A stretch of 64,000 bases of DNA from contig CALSMJ010000001.1 of the NCBI GenBank assembly GCA_943787425.1, forward strand, positions 1,291,271-1,355,270, in the 5' to 3' direction. Of the stretch, positions 47,562 to 56,277 are shown piece by piece. The notes under the pieces are model-generated. The model searched no databases. It was not told the origin of the DNA and saw only the letters and a list, made by a program, of their open reading frames with translations. This stretch comes from an uncultured Pseudomonadales bacterium. Lineage in GTDB: Bacteria; Pseudomonadota; Gammaproteobacteria; Pseudomonadales; Azotimanducaceae. The translations under genes and the position numbers were made by a program. Position 1 is the stretch's first letter; the number at the start of each line of letters is the position of its first letter.

Positions 47562-47606
47562 GAGATTCGGTTGCAATCGCTTTTTATAAAAGATTGCTTT
47601 AGCTAT

Positions 47607-47623
47607 TGCAGTATCCGGGCCAA
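47607..47623 (-). promoter_or_regulatory. Sigma-54 promoter of fliK
   Basis: The minus strand reads TTGGCCCGGATACTGCA, with the invariant GG and GC dinucleotides ten bases apart and two mismatches to consensus. It lies 46 bases before the fliK ATG, in the fliJ-fliK gap. Confidence 0.65.
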
Positions 47624-47712
47624 CTTGGTGGCTGGGATGGCACGCTGCCTTCGCTATGAATTCAAACGGCTTGCATTGACGCGCTCACGCGAGCGCATCG
47701 TTTGAGATCGAT

Positions 47713-48165
47713 TTAGGTCGAAAAGACCTCAGGGCCAGAAAGACCAAAGCGTTCTTCCAATTGCCGTTGGCTTTGCTTACGGGCATGCGTTTTTTCTTGT
47801 TGATCTGATTGGTCGGTCACTTGCTGCAGCGCTTCAATCCGCTGATGTGCTTGCTGCCAGGCCGAACGGCTGTGCTCGAGCTGTTGGGCCAAATTTTCCA
47901 AAACCTGACGCTGCTGCACGATGGCATCATCGAGCTTTTGCAGGAAACAGTAAAAATCCTGTATTTTGAAAGCAGAGACCCCGGCGTTGCCGCGGGCTTT
48001 AAACTTTTCGGTGTATTCTTCGCGGTAGGTTAATAAATTCCGCAGCGCTTGCTCTTGCTGCTGCAAGGCCACTTGATCGGCTTTAAATTTTGCGACCACG
48101 GGCTGGTTTTTTTGAGTCTCAATATCCACCAGCTTTTGCATTCTTTGACTGCGTTTCAGATTCAT
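47713..48165 (-). CDS. fliJ: Flagellar export chaperone FliJ
   Basis: A 150-residue, highly charged, Gln-rich coiled-coil protein (MNLKRSQRMQKLVDIETQ..., QQEQALRNLLTYREEY, QRQVLENLAQQLEHSRSAWQ). It interacts with the FliI ATPase ring and export gate. Position after fliI confirms the assignment, which weak sequence conservation alone would not. Confidence 0.9.
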   Translation of the reverse strand: MNLKRSQRMQKLVDIETQKNQPVVAKFKADQVALQQQEQALRNLLTYREEYTEKFKARGNAGVSAFKIQDFYCFLQKLDDAIVQQRQVLENLAQQLEHSRSAWQQAHQRIEALQQVTDQSDQQEKTHARKQSQRQLEERFGLSGPEVFST

Positions 48166-48250
48166 CCGTTCACATTCCTTGTCAATTTCTAACTTTGCCG
48201 CGCATCACACTCAGCGGCACACTCCCGCGCTTAATTTTTCTGGGCCGCGC

Positions 48251-49630
48251 TTATGACTGGGTTCCTTCTTCTGCAAGATAGGGCGTCAAGGCCTGTAAGG
48301 CTTGGGTACTTTCATCCAGCGAAAAGTGCGCATCCAAACCCTGTTGAATAAACCCTCGCAACGCTGGATATGCGGCAATCGCAGCATCAATTCGCGGATC
48401 ACTGCCGGCAACATAGGCGCCAACGCTAATGAGATCGCGGTTCTGATCATAGGTTGCGCTGAGGCTCCTAAACCGCTGCGCAAGGTGTTGTTGCTCGGGC
48501 GGCGTTATCTGGGTCATCAAGCGACTGACCGAGGACTCAAGGTCGATGGCCGGGTACAAGCCCGATTCGGCCAATTTACGGGACAACATGATGTGCCCAT
48601 CTAAGATTGCTCTTGAGGCATCGGCCACCGGGTCTTCATTGTCATCACCTTCCACCAAAACGGTGTAGATCGCGGTTATCGAGCCGCCGGATGCGCCCAT
48701 TCCGGCGCGTTCAACCAGCTGCGGCAATTTAGCAAACACCGAGGGTGGGAAGCCTCGGGAGACTGGCAACTCACCAATCGATAACGCAATTTCGCGTTGG
48801 GCTTGCGCGAACCGGGTCAGCGAATCCATCAACAATAAAACGTTCTTACCCTGATCGCTGAAATATTCGGCAATGGCGGTCGCGCGTAAGGCGCCATGAA
48901 CCCGCATCAAGGGCGGCGAGTCCGCTGGCGTTGCCACGACCACCGCGCGCTTTAAGCCGGCATCCCCCAAGGTATGCCGAATAAATTCTTGTACTTCTCG
49001 GCCTCGCTCGCCAATCAATCCAACGACCACGACATCGGCCTCGGCGTAACGGGTCATGAGCCCCAAGAGCGTACTTTTACCGACGCCACTGCCCGCAAAC
49101 AGGCCCATACGCTGGCCGCGGCCAATGGTTAACAAGGCGTTTACCGCTTTGATCCCCGAATCAAACGTGTGCTCGATCGGTTTGCGGTCTAAAGGATTCA
49201 TCGGCTCGCCTTCAAGCGATCGACTGACCTCCGTGAAAATCGGCCCCTTGCTGTCGAGCGGCGCGCCCGCACCATCAATCACCCGACCCAATAAAGCAGG
49301 CCCAACGCCAACCCGATCGGTATCTGGCAGGGGAATCACGCGCGCATTGGGCGTTAATCCTCGACTGTCGCCAATGGGCATCAAATACAATTTCGCGTCC
49401 GAAAACCCGACCACCTCAGCATCAACGCTCTGACCCGAGTCGGGTACGATTCGGCAGCGACTGCCCATCGCGGCCTGACACCCCACGGCCTCAAAGGTCA
49501 GCCCCACCATACGCACCAAGCGCCCTTCTAAAACCGGCGCCGTTGGCGCAAGCTGACGGCCCAAATGCGTGATCTTGCTGGCAAGGTCTTTGGATCGAAC
49601 CTGCAAAGTGGTCTGATTGGTTTCGCTCAT
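48251..49630 (-). CDS. fliI: Flagellum-specific export ATPase FliI
   Basis: 459 residues from the ATG at 49630, which overlaps the fliH TGA (ATGA) and decides the start. Walker A is GLFAGSGVGKSTLLGL, Walker B VLLLMDSLTRFAQAQREIAL, with LIGERGREVQEFI and the ADP-contact PPSVFAKLPQLVERAG region. It hydrolyses ATP to release substrates from chaperones at the export gate. Confidence 0.97.
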   Translation of the reverse strand: MSETNQTTLQVRSKDLASKITHLGRQLAPTAPVLEGRLVRMVGLTFEAVGCQAAMGSRCRIVPDSGQSVDAEVVGFSDAKLYLMPIGDSRGLTPNARVIPLPDTDRVGVGPALLGRVIDGAGAPLDSKGPIFTEVSRSLEGEPMNPLDRKPIEHTFDSGIKAVNALLTIGRGQRMGLFAGSGVGKSTLLGLMTRYAEADVVVVGLIGERGREVQEFIRHTLGDAGLKRAVVVATPADSPPLMRVHGALRATAIAEYFSDQGKNVLLLMDSLTRFAQAQREIALSIGELPVSRGFPPSVFAKLPQLVERAGMGASGGSITAIYTVLVEGDDNEDPVADASRAILDGHIMLSRKLAESGLYPAIDLESSVSRLMTQITPPEQQHLAQRFRSLSATYDQNRDLISVGAYVAGSDPRIDAAIAAYPALRGFIQQGLDAHFSLDESTQALQALTPYLAEEGTQS

Positions 49631-50223
49631 TCGGCCGGTGCCCTTAACGCTTTTTGTACGATGTCTTTGGCCATAGCTGTTAAGTCGGCCGTGAGCTGGG
49701 AGTCTCGACCCTGAAGCCGACAATCGCCCCGGTCCAATGACGGCTCATCATGCAGTGACCAGCCCTTTGCCGGATGGCCATCGGGTAACGCGTCAATATG
49801 TTCAAGCACTATGAATCGATCCTGCGGATGCAGAAATATTTTTGGGGGATGCTGCAGGGCAGGCAATGCCTCGCTAATCCGCTGCACATGCCGATACAGC
49901 ACTTCTGAATCAGCCGTCATCTCGCATCGGGCCAGCTCCGCGCCGACCAAAGCCGCCAAATTTGCAACCTCTCGAGCAAGATGCGCATCCATCGCAACCA
50001 ACGGCTGATCGATCCCCTGAAGGAGCGCCAAGAATTGATCCGCCCGATCCTGGGTCATCGCAAGGCCTTGTGCCTCACCATCTTTGACGCCTTGGGCAAA
50101 CCCCTCGTCGTAAGCCGCTTGTCGCACTGCCGCAATCGCCGCTGCATCAAGCGCCTTTTCCTTGGGCTGCGTTAAATCCGGTGCTTGCCAAGACTCAAAA
50201 TCAACGACTGTGGCATCAGACAT
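49627..50223 (-). CDS. fliH: Flagellar assembly protein FliH
   Basis: 198 residues from the ATG at 50223 (MSDATVVDFES), eight bases after AAAGGGGG; an ATG two codons earlier is possible. The AAYDEGFAQGVKDGEAQGLA region has the GxxxG-type spacing typical of FliH, and the C-terminal domain has SLDRGDCRLQGRDSQ. It regulates FliI. Overlaps fliG by 8 bp and fliI by 4 bp. Confidence 0.92.
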   Translation of the reverse strand: MSDATVVDFESWQAPDLTQPKEKALDAAAIAAVRQAAYDEGFAQGVKDGEAQGLAMTQDRADQFLALLQGIDQPLVAMDAHLAREVANLAALVGAELARCEMTADSEVLYRHVQRISEALPALQHPPKIFLHPQDRFIVLEHIDALPDGHPAKGWSLHDEPSLDRGDCRLQGRDSQLTADLTAMAKDIVQKALRAPAE

Positions 50224-51226
50224 ATTCATCGCCCCCTTTACCGCCAAGCGCAATGGTGCCGTCAGCACCGAGATTGATTGCAATCTGCAAAATTTCCTTC
50301 TGCATATCTTCAACCTCGCTCAAGCGAACGGGCCCTTTGAGTTCAAGATCTTCAAGCAGCATTTCTGCCGCCCGAGACGACATATTCGTCGTGATCTTGG
50401 TTTTCATTTCTTCGGAGGCGCCCTTGAGCGCAATCACCAGCTTGTCAACCGCAACATCTTGCAGCAGGCGCTGCATGTGCCGATCTGTGAGCGACAATAA
50501 ATTATCGAAGATGAACATCAGATCGCGAATTTGATCGCCCATCACTTCGTCTTCTTCTGTGATGCGATCGAGCACTTCTGCCTCAACATTTGAATCTAAG
50601 AATCCGATGATGTCGGCTGCGATCCGCATGCCTTCCACTTTTGCCGGCGGCGTTGGGGAGGCTTCGACAACCTGTTTTTGTAGCAGTTCATCGAGTTCAG
50701 CCAAGGCGACCGGATGGATCTGATCCAGGCTGGCAACCCGCATCATAATGTCCGGAATATCCTCAACCGGCAGGAATGACAAAACCTCGGCGGCATGATC
50801 GCCATCTAAGGAACTGAGCACAATGGCGCAGATCTGCGGGTGCTCGTGCTTCAAGATGGTGCCAACCGATTCGGCGTCCATCCACTTCAGCGTTTCCATG
50901 CCTTTAAAGTCTTTGCCTTGCAAAATCCGATTGGCCATCCGATTGCCTTTGGTTTCGCCCAAGGCAATGTTCAGCGTTGATCGAACGTATTGCGAGGGAT
51001 TCGACCCGACGGCGTTACCCGAGTTCAAGGTTTCGATGAACTCTCGAACCACGCTGGTTAAATTCTCGTTGGAGACGGCCGTTAACTCGGTCATGGCACG
51101 ACCCACACTTTGTACTTCGCGCGGCTCCATGTGCTTGAGCACATTCGCCGCTGCATCTTCGCCCAGACTGAGCAAGAAGACCGCCGCCCGCATCGCGCCA
51201 CTTAATGTTTCTTCGTTATCAGGCAT
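50216..51226 (-). CDS. fliG: Flagellar motor switch protein FliG
   Basis: 336 residues, standard size. N-terminal AAVFLLSLGEDAAANVLKHM, the middle EHPQICAIVLSSLDGDHAAEVLSFLP (EHPQ motif) and C-terminal torque helix region IRDLMFIFDNLLSLTDRHMQRLLQDV with charged residues contacting MotA. It bridges FliF and FliM. Overlaps fliF by 8 bp. Confidence 0.97.
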   Translation of the reverse strand: MPDNEETLSGAMRAAVFLLSLGEDAAANVLKHMEPREVQSVGRAMTELTAVSNENLTSVVREFIETLNSGNAVGSNPSQYVRSTLNIALGETKGNRMANRILQGKDFKGMETLKWMDAESVGTILKHEHPQICAIVLSSLDGDHAAEVLSFLPVEDIPDIMMRVASLDQIHPVALAELDELLQKQVVEASPTPPAKVEGMRIAADIIGFLDSNVEAEVLDRITEEDEVMGDQIRDLMFIFDNLLSLTDRHMQRLLQDVAVDKLVIALKGASEEMKTKITTNMSSRAAEMLLEDLELKGPVRLSEVEDMQKEILQIAINLGADGTIALGGKGGDEYV

Positions 51227-52925
51227 CGGCTGCCACCCAATCCTTTAAGACACCTGCGACGCGCTCAGGATCTTCTTGCACCATCGCACGGGCTCGGCCG
51301 AGCTGCTGATCATAACTTTGTCTGGGCATGCTACTGCCCGCGGCCCCATTGGGTCCGCCCACTTGCGGCGGGTATTGCCCCCCATCGGGTAGCGCCATGG
51401 GCTGGCCTTGCGCGTCATACGGTTGGCCTTCTGGATTGACGTAGCGCGGCTGCGCATTGGCAATCACCGCCTCGGCACTGGCGCTCACCAGACTCCTGAG
51501 CATCGGCCGCAGGACCCCAAAGATCAACGCCATCAGGGCGATGAAGCCGAGTGCCATTTTCCCAGCACCGGCAAAGTCAGACAGCGAATCCATAAATCCT
51601 GGCGCTTCAGGCAGTTCCGGCACAAACGTTTGGAATTGAGCGGATGAAATGCTGACCGAATCGCCGCGCCCGGCATCAATCCCGACCGCCTCACGAACGA
51701 TCTGTTCCACCTGCGCGATTTCTTCTGGCGGGACTGGCAGCATTTCCATCGTCGCCGCAGCAGCCTCAGGCGCTTCTTCACCGGCCACAGCGGGCGGCGC
51801 ATCCACTTCCTGCGCTTTGTAATTTAAGACCACCGCGACCGATAGCCTCTGAATTTGACCGCCCGCTGCTTTGATATGGCTTATGGTGCGATCCACTTCG
51901 TAGTTACGCGTTGACCGGCGCGAGGTGTTCCCAGCTGGTGCCGCCCCCTCTATGTCGCCCTCTTGCCCGGCATCCGGCGGCGTTGGCACCAACGCGCCGG
52001 GCACGCCCGCGGCTTGCGCCTCGGTTGAGGTATCTTCTGAGATTTGTTCGCTGCGCAGAACCGGCTCTTGTTGCCCGTACTGCTCAACGGTGCGCTCTTC
52101 AGCGGTGTGATCAATGGCGGCCGTCACCTGCACCCGAACGTTGTCTTCGCCGTACAGCGGCGCCAGCATCCGTACCACGCGCTCGGTTAAGCTGTTTTCA
52201 ATCTGATGCGCATAACGCAGTTGCTCGTTACTCATCTGCATCTCTTCTGAGCCGCCTTGGCCGGACAGCAAGCGACCGCGCTGGTCGATCAAGGTGACGT
52301 TTTCTGGATCTAAATCCGACACGCTCGAGGCGACCAGGTAGACAATGCCTGCGATTTGCGACTCGCTTAATGAGCGGCCACGCGCCAGGCTGACAACGAC
52401 CGAGGCGTTTGCCTCAGAACGGTTACGAATAAACGCTGATTTTTGTGGAATGGCCAAATGCACCCTGGCTGCCGTAACGATGTCGAGCGAGGCAATCGAG
52501 CGCTGGAGTTCTTCGGCGACTGCTTGGTTGTACCGAGCCCCTTCAATAAAGGCGCTGGTGCCAATCGATTGGTCGTCATACAGCATTGCCAGCCCGCGCT
52601 CGGCGCTGCTCGGTAAGCCGCTGCTGGCCATGCGAATCCGCACTTCGTGAATGTCCGCTGCCGCCACCGAAATGACGCCAGAACCCGCGTCGTACTTGTA
52701 AGGCGTATTGGACTGCTCCAATTGATTGATAACTTGCGAGGCATCCATCTCAGACAGATCGCCATAGAGCGGCGCATAAACCGGCTCTTGCGCCCAAATG
52801 ACAATGTACACGCCCAAGGCAATGCTTGCGGCGAGGCCCACCAACAAGCCGAGTTGGCGCAGCATAGGCAGCTGCGAGACAACGTCAAATTGGGCAAACG
52901 CCTTTGTGGGTTCTAAAACAGCCAT
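51219..52925 (-). CDS. fliF: Flagellar MS-ring protein FliF
   Basis: 568 residues with two membrane helices (LGLLVGLAASIALGVYIVIW near the start, MALGFIALMALIFGVLRPML near residue 465), ring-building motifs such as SGLPSSAERGLAMLYDDQSIG and RVHLAIPQKSAFIRN, and a Gly/Pro/Gln-rich C-terminus that ends in the FliG-binding PERVAGVLKDWVAAD. It is the platform on which the motor is built. Confidence 0.97.
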   Translation of the reverse strand: MAVLEPTKAFAQFDVVSQLPMLRQLGLLVGLAASIALGVYIVIWAQEPVYAPLYGDLSEMDASQVINQLEQSNTPYKYDAGSGVISVAAADIHEVRIRMASSGLPSSAERGLAMLYDDQSIGTSAFIEGARYNQAVAEELQRSIASLDIVTAARVHLAIPQKSAFIRNRSEANASVVVSLARGRSLSESQIAGIVYLVASSVSDLDPENVTLIDQRGRLLSGQGGSEEMQMSNEQLRYAHQIENSLTERVVRMLAPLYGEDNVRVQVTAAIDHTAEERTVEQYGQQEPVLRSEQISEDTSTEAQAAGVPGALVPTPPDAGQEGDIEGAAPAGNTSRRSTRNYEVDRTISHIKAAGGQIQRLSVAVVLNYKAQEVDAPPAVAGEEAPEAAAATMEMLPVPPEEIAQVEQIVREAVGIDAGRGDSVSISSAQFQTFVPELPEAPGFMDSLSDFAGAGKMALGFIALMALIFGVLRPMLRSLVSASAEAVIANAQPRYVNPEGQPYDAQGQPMALPDGGQYPPQVGGPNGAAGSSMPRQSYDQQLGRARAMVQEDPERVAGVLKDWVAADA

Positions 52926-53022
52926 GTTATTTCCTACCTAAACGATTTGTTGTTGCCAACGTTATGATTCTAATTCTAATTCCAATTCTGAGAGCGCGAG
53001 CCCGCGGCCACTTTTATCCGCA

Positions 53023-53343
53023 TTAAACCTGCATATTCATCACTTCTTGATAGGCGGACAGTACTTTATTTCGAACTTGCACGGTCGCTTCAAAGGACAA
53101 GCTCGCCTTCTGCATCGCAACCATTACATCCCCCAAATCAACCGACTCGTTGCCACTCACATAAGATAAGGACAAATCTGCCGAGGTTTTTTGCGTTTCA
53201 GAAACCGCTCTCAAAGAATCCTTTAAAACATTCGAGAACGCACTCGGGCCTTCCACTCGGGTAGCAGGCGGCGCAATATCGCCGCCGGTATTGACCCGCA
53301 TGGCGCGCATCTGGTCTAAAACTGCGTTAATCTCCATGCTCAT
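53023..53343 (-). CDS. fliE: Flagellar hook-basal body protein FliE
   Basis: 106 residues. The C-terminal signature is complete: SYVSGNESVDLGDVMVAMQK and ASLSFEATVQVRNKVLSAYQ followed by EVMNMQV. It joins the MS ring to the rod. Separated from fliF by ~100 bp and from flrC by a 71-bp gap with a short repeat. Confidence 0.95.
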   Translation of the reverse strand: MSMEINAVLDQMRAMRVNTGGDIAPPATRVEGPSAFSNVLKDSLRAVSETQKTSADLSLSYVSGNESVDLGDVMVAMQKASLSFEATVQVRNKVLSAYQEVMNMQV

Positions 53344-53357
53344 ACTAATCTACTCTC

Positions 53358-53396
53358 ATTGCCGTATTCGATTGCCGTATTCGATTGCCGTATTCG
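53358..53396. repeat. Three tandem 13-bp repeats upstream of fliE
   Basis: ATTGCCGTATTCG occurs at 53358, 53371 and 53384 without mismatch, 15 bases upstream of the fliE start, between flrC and fliE. It occupies the place where a fliE promoter would be expected, and repeat-number change could alter promoter spacing. Confidence 0.88.
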
Positions 53397-53414
53397 ATAT
53401 CCGATGACGCGCCG

Positions 53415-54758
53415 CTAAGCGGGTAGCGCAATGCCCATTTCTTTGAACCGCGCCAATTTATAGCGCAGGGTTCTTGGGCTGATGCCAAGCCGTTCGGCCG
53501 TATCTTTACGGCTACCGCGCTCAGCTTTTAGGGCATCTAAAATCATCGCTTGCTCACGCGCTTTCAACCCGGAATCCAGCGCAGGCACTGCGGTTGCGGC
53601 GGCCGCCTCAACTGCTGTGCCTTCAGGGGCAGAGCTTGAGGTCTCAAAGGCAATCACGTCTTCATCGATGACCAGTCCGTTGCGTAAAATTAAACTGCGC
53701 TGCACGACGTTTTCAAGTTCGCGCACGTTCCCAGGCCATGGGTAATCGCTGAGCTTTAACAAGGCGCCGGCGCTGAAGGAGACATCTTGCCCGGCTGAAT
53801 ACTGCTGCAGGAAATGCTGCGCCAAAGGCGCGACATCGCCAGGACGCTCGCGCAGCGCTGGCAAGTACAAAGGAAACACATTCAAACGATAGAACAAATC
53901 TTCGCGAAAGCGGTGGGCCTCAACTTCTTCTTTTAAGTTTCGGTTGGTGGTGGCCAGCACGCGAACGTCTAGCTTGATTGACCGGCTTGAACCCAGACGC
54001 TCAACCACCCGCTCCTGCAACACGCGCAGGAGTTTGGCTTGCAGGCCCAGATCCATTTCTGAAATCTCGTCTAACAAAATCGTGCCGCCATTGGCCTGTT
54101 CAAACTTACCGGCACTGGCATTCACAGCGCCGGTATAAGCGCCCTTTTCATACCCGAACAAAACGGCCTCGAGCATGTTTTCCGGGATCGCCGCGCAGTT
54201 AATGGCCACAAACGGCCCCTGAGCGCGTGGTGAGTGGTCATGAATCAATTTTGCAAAGACTTCTTTGCCGCTGCCCGACTCGCCGCTGATCATCACCGTG
54301 GCATCGGACAAGGCCACGCGATGGGCCATATCGACCAACGCTTGGGTGCGGGCATCTTCGGCAATCACGCCGCCTTCAGACTGACACCGACGGGTCAGGC
54401 GATCCATCAGGCCAATGAGAACATCGCCCTCAAAGGGTTTAACCAAATAATCGGCCGCCCCATTTTGAATCGCGTCCACCGCTTGGGAGACTTGGGCAAA
54501 GGCCGTCATCAGCACGACCGGCATCTCGGGCCATTGGGATTTGATTTCGGTCAAGAGATCCAAGCCGCCCAATTCCGGCATTTCAACATCCGTCAGCACT
54601 AAATCGATCTTATGCTGGCCGTGCAACACGGCCAAGGCCTCTTTACCGTGGACCGTCGGTAGCGTTTGAAAATCGGCGAAGGCCAAGGCATCGCAGATCG
54701 CGTCGCGCAAAGCATCATCGTCTTCGACGACTAATATGGTCACTAATTTCTTATCCAT
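53415..54758 (-). CDS. flrC: Flagellar two-component response regulator FlrC/FleR, sigma-54 activator
   Basis: 447 residues from the ATG at 54758 (MDKKLVTILVVEDDD). Receiver domain with VEDDD, phospho-acceptor VLTDVEMPE and KPFEGD; AAA+ domain with SGESGSGKEVFAK, the sigma-54 loop as KGAYTGAVNA (GAYTGA, a tolerated variant of GAFTGA), LLDEISEMD; and a Fis-type HTH (DTAERLGISPRTLRYKLARF). It should activate class III flagellar promoters. Overlaps flrB by 8 bp. Confidence 0.94.
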   Translation of the reverse strand: MDKKLVTILVVEDDDALRDAICDALAFADFQTLPTVHGKEALAVLHGQHKIDLVLTDVEMPELGGLDLLTEIKSQWPEMPVVLMTAFAQVSQAVDAIQNGAADYLVKPFEGDVLIGLMDRLTRRCQSEGGVIAEDARTQALVDMAHRVALSDATVMISGESGSGKEVFAKLIHDHSPRAQGPFVAINCAAIPENMLEAVLFGYEKGAYTGAVNASAGKFEQANGGTILLDEISEMDLGLQAKLLRVLQERVVERLGSSRSIKLDVRVLATTNRNLKEEVEAHRFREDLFYRLNVFPLYLPALRERPGDVAPLAQHFLQQYSAGQDVSFSAGALLKLSDYPWPGNVRELENVVQRSLILRNGLVIDEDVIAFETSSSAPEGTAVEAAAATAVPALDSGLKAREQAMILDALKAERGSRKDTAERLGISPRTLRYKLARFKEMGIALPA

Positions 54759-56145
54759 GAAGGGCAGCTCCCTGATTGGCTGGTTCAAGTGGGGTTTGTT
54801 GCGGACGGGCGTTGAGCACGGCACCGCCGGCTGATGCTGTTGGCAACGAGGCAGGCGCGACCTTAAACCGGGCATGGGGCAACGTCAGCTTAAATTCCGC
54901 GCCGCCGTCTTTGGGGTTACTGGCGACGAGGGTTGCATCGTGATTGCGCGCGATCATGGCGCACAGTGCTAAACCCAAACCGGTGCCGCCAGTACGGGTG
55001 GTAAAGTAGGGGTCAAAGATCCGGCTCAAGGCGTCTTTTGCGATGCCCGGGCCGTTGTCCCGAATACTCATTTCAAGACCCGAGTCAGTGATTTCGGTGG
55101 TCACGGTTAACACCGCGTTGGGCGTCACCTGTAGGGCATTCTCGGCGATCGCCACCAGTGCCGAGAGCAGGGCTTCCTGGTTGCCTTCGATCAAAACGTC
55201 CTGAGTTAAACCCGTTTCCTGCCAGGCGCCGTTATGTTGCGCGAGCAAGGGCGCAAGCGACACTTTCAAAGCTTGCAGGAGTTCAAACAGTGAGCAGTCT
55301 GCGTCCTGGGTTTCGCCGCCCTTTACAAACTGCAGGCTGTCATTGACGAGGGATTCTAAGTGCTTGAGTCGGCCTTTGACTTTATGGGTCACCTCAAGCC
55401 GCGCCGCATCATCCAATGTCGGCCGCTCCATCGCGCCCATATACAAAAGCGCCGACGATAAGGGGGTTCGAATTTGATGGGCAAGGCGCGCCACCATTTC
55501 GCCCAGCGCCGTTAGGCGTTCACTGCGATGGCGCTCTTCTTGGGCGGCATAGGTTTCGGTCACATCGGTGATCAAAACCACCTGATCACCGTAACCGTCG
55601 TTCAATTCTGTCGACAGTGAAATCCGGCGACCCGAGCGCAACACCATCTGCGTGCCATCGCGGCTGATAGAAGCCGCGCATTCGCCGATGACGCTTAAAA
55701 AATTCATATTCAGCAGCGGCTCCCCCAGAAGATCCGCCGCGCCTGGGTTGGCTAGGATAATCGTGTGATTTTGGTCTAACACCAAAACGCCGCCGGGCAG
55801 GGCATCGACCAGCGCCGTCAAACGATGGGCCAGGCGTTCTTTTTCGGCCAGCTCTTGCTGACGCGCCGCCCGCGCTGAGGATAATTCTTGGGTTAGCTCG
55901 GCAACCCGAGCCTGCAGATCCGCGTAAGAGACCTTGAGCGAGGTTGTGAGACTGGCAAAATCACTCTCGAGCAGCTCGTCTAGGTTGATCCTTTCTGCCG
56001 CCTCCACTGCGGCTACGGAATCCACGCGTTCCGATTCCGCTAATTGCAGCGCGATGATGTCGGAGGCATCCAAGAGCTCGGCCTGCAGGACAGGCGACTT
56101 GAGGGCGTCGAGGTTGCTCGATTCTTGAAAGGTTTGGCTTTGCAT
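54751..56145 (-). CDS. flrB: Flagellar sensor histidine kinase FlrB/FleS
   Basis: 464 residues without membrane helices, so cytosolic. A coiled coil (~residues 75-110) leads into a PAS domain (LVDALPGGVLVLDQNHTIILANPGAADLLG), then HisKA with VARLAHQIRTPLSSALLYM (phospho-His) and an HATPase domain with DNGPGIAKDALSRIFDPYFTT (split: DNGPGI, FDPYFTT) and GTGLGLALC. It phosphorylates FlrC. Transcribed from a sigma-54-type promoter just upstream. Confidence 0.94.
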   Translation of the reverse strand: MQSQTFQESSNLDALKSPVLQAELLDASDIIALQLAESERVDSVAAVEAAERINLDELLESDFASLTTSLKVSYADLQARVAELTQELSSARAARQQELAEKERLAHRLTALVDALPGGVLVLDQNHTIILANPGAADLLGEPLLNMNFLSVIGECAASISRDGTQMVLRSGRRISLSTELNDGYGDQVVLITDVTETYAAQEERHRSERLTALGEMVARLAHQIRTPLSSALLYMGAMERPTLDDAARLEVTHKVKGRLKHLESLVNDSLQFVKGGETQDADCSLFELLQALKVSLAPLLAQHNGAWQETGLTQDVLIEGNQEALLSALVAIAENALQVTPNAVLTVTTEITDSGLEMSIRDNGPGIAKDALSRIFDPYFTTRTGGTGLGLALCAMIARNHDATLVASNPKDGGAEFKLTLPHARFKVAPASLPTASAGGAVLNARPQQTPLEPANQGAALHG

Positions 56146-56182
56146 GGCTCGTCACGTCAATTGAGTTTCGTGACTAACCTAA

Positions 56183-56199
56183 AGCAAGCTACGTGCCTA
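56183..56199 (-). promoter_or_regulatory. Sigma-54 promoter of flrBC
   Basis: Minus strand TAGGCACGTAGCTTGCT, one mismatch to TTGGCACG-N4-TTGCT, 38 bases before the flrB ATG. Activation by the FleQ-like protein encoded upstream is expected. Confidence 0.82.
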
Positions 56200-56277
56200 C
56201 TTTTTTAATGCTTATTTTTCAATGACTTAAAGAAAAATCGGCCTCGTTTTGCCGCTATTCGTCAAAGCTTTGACGGC

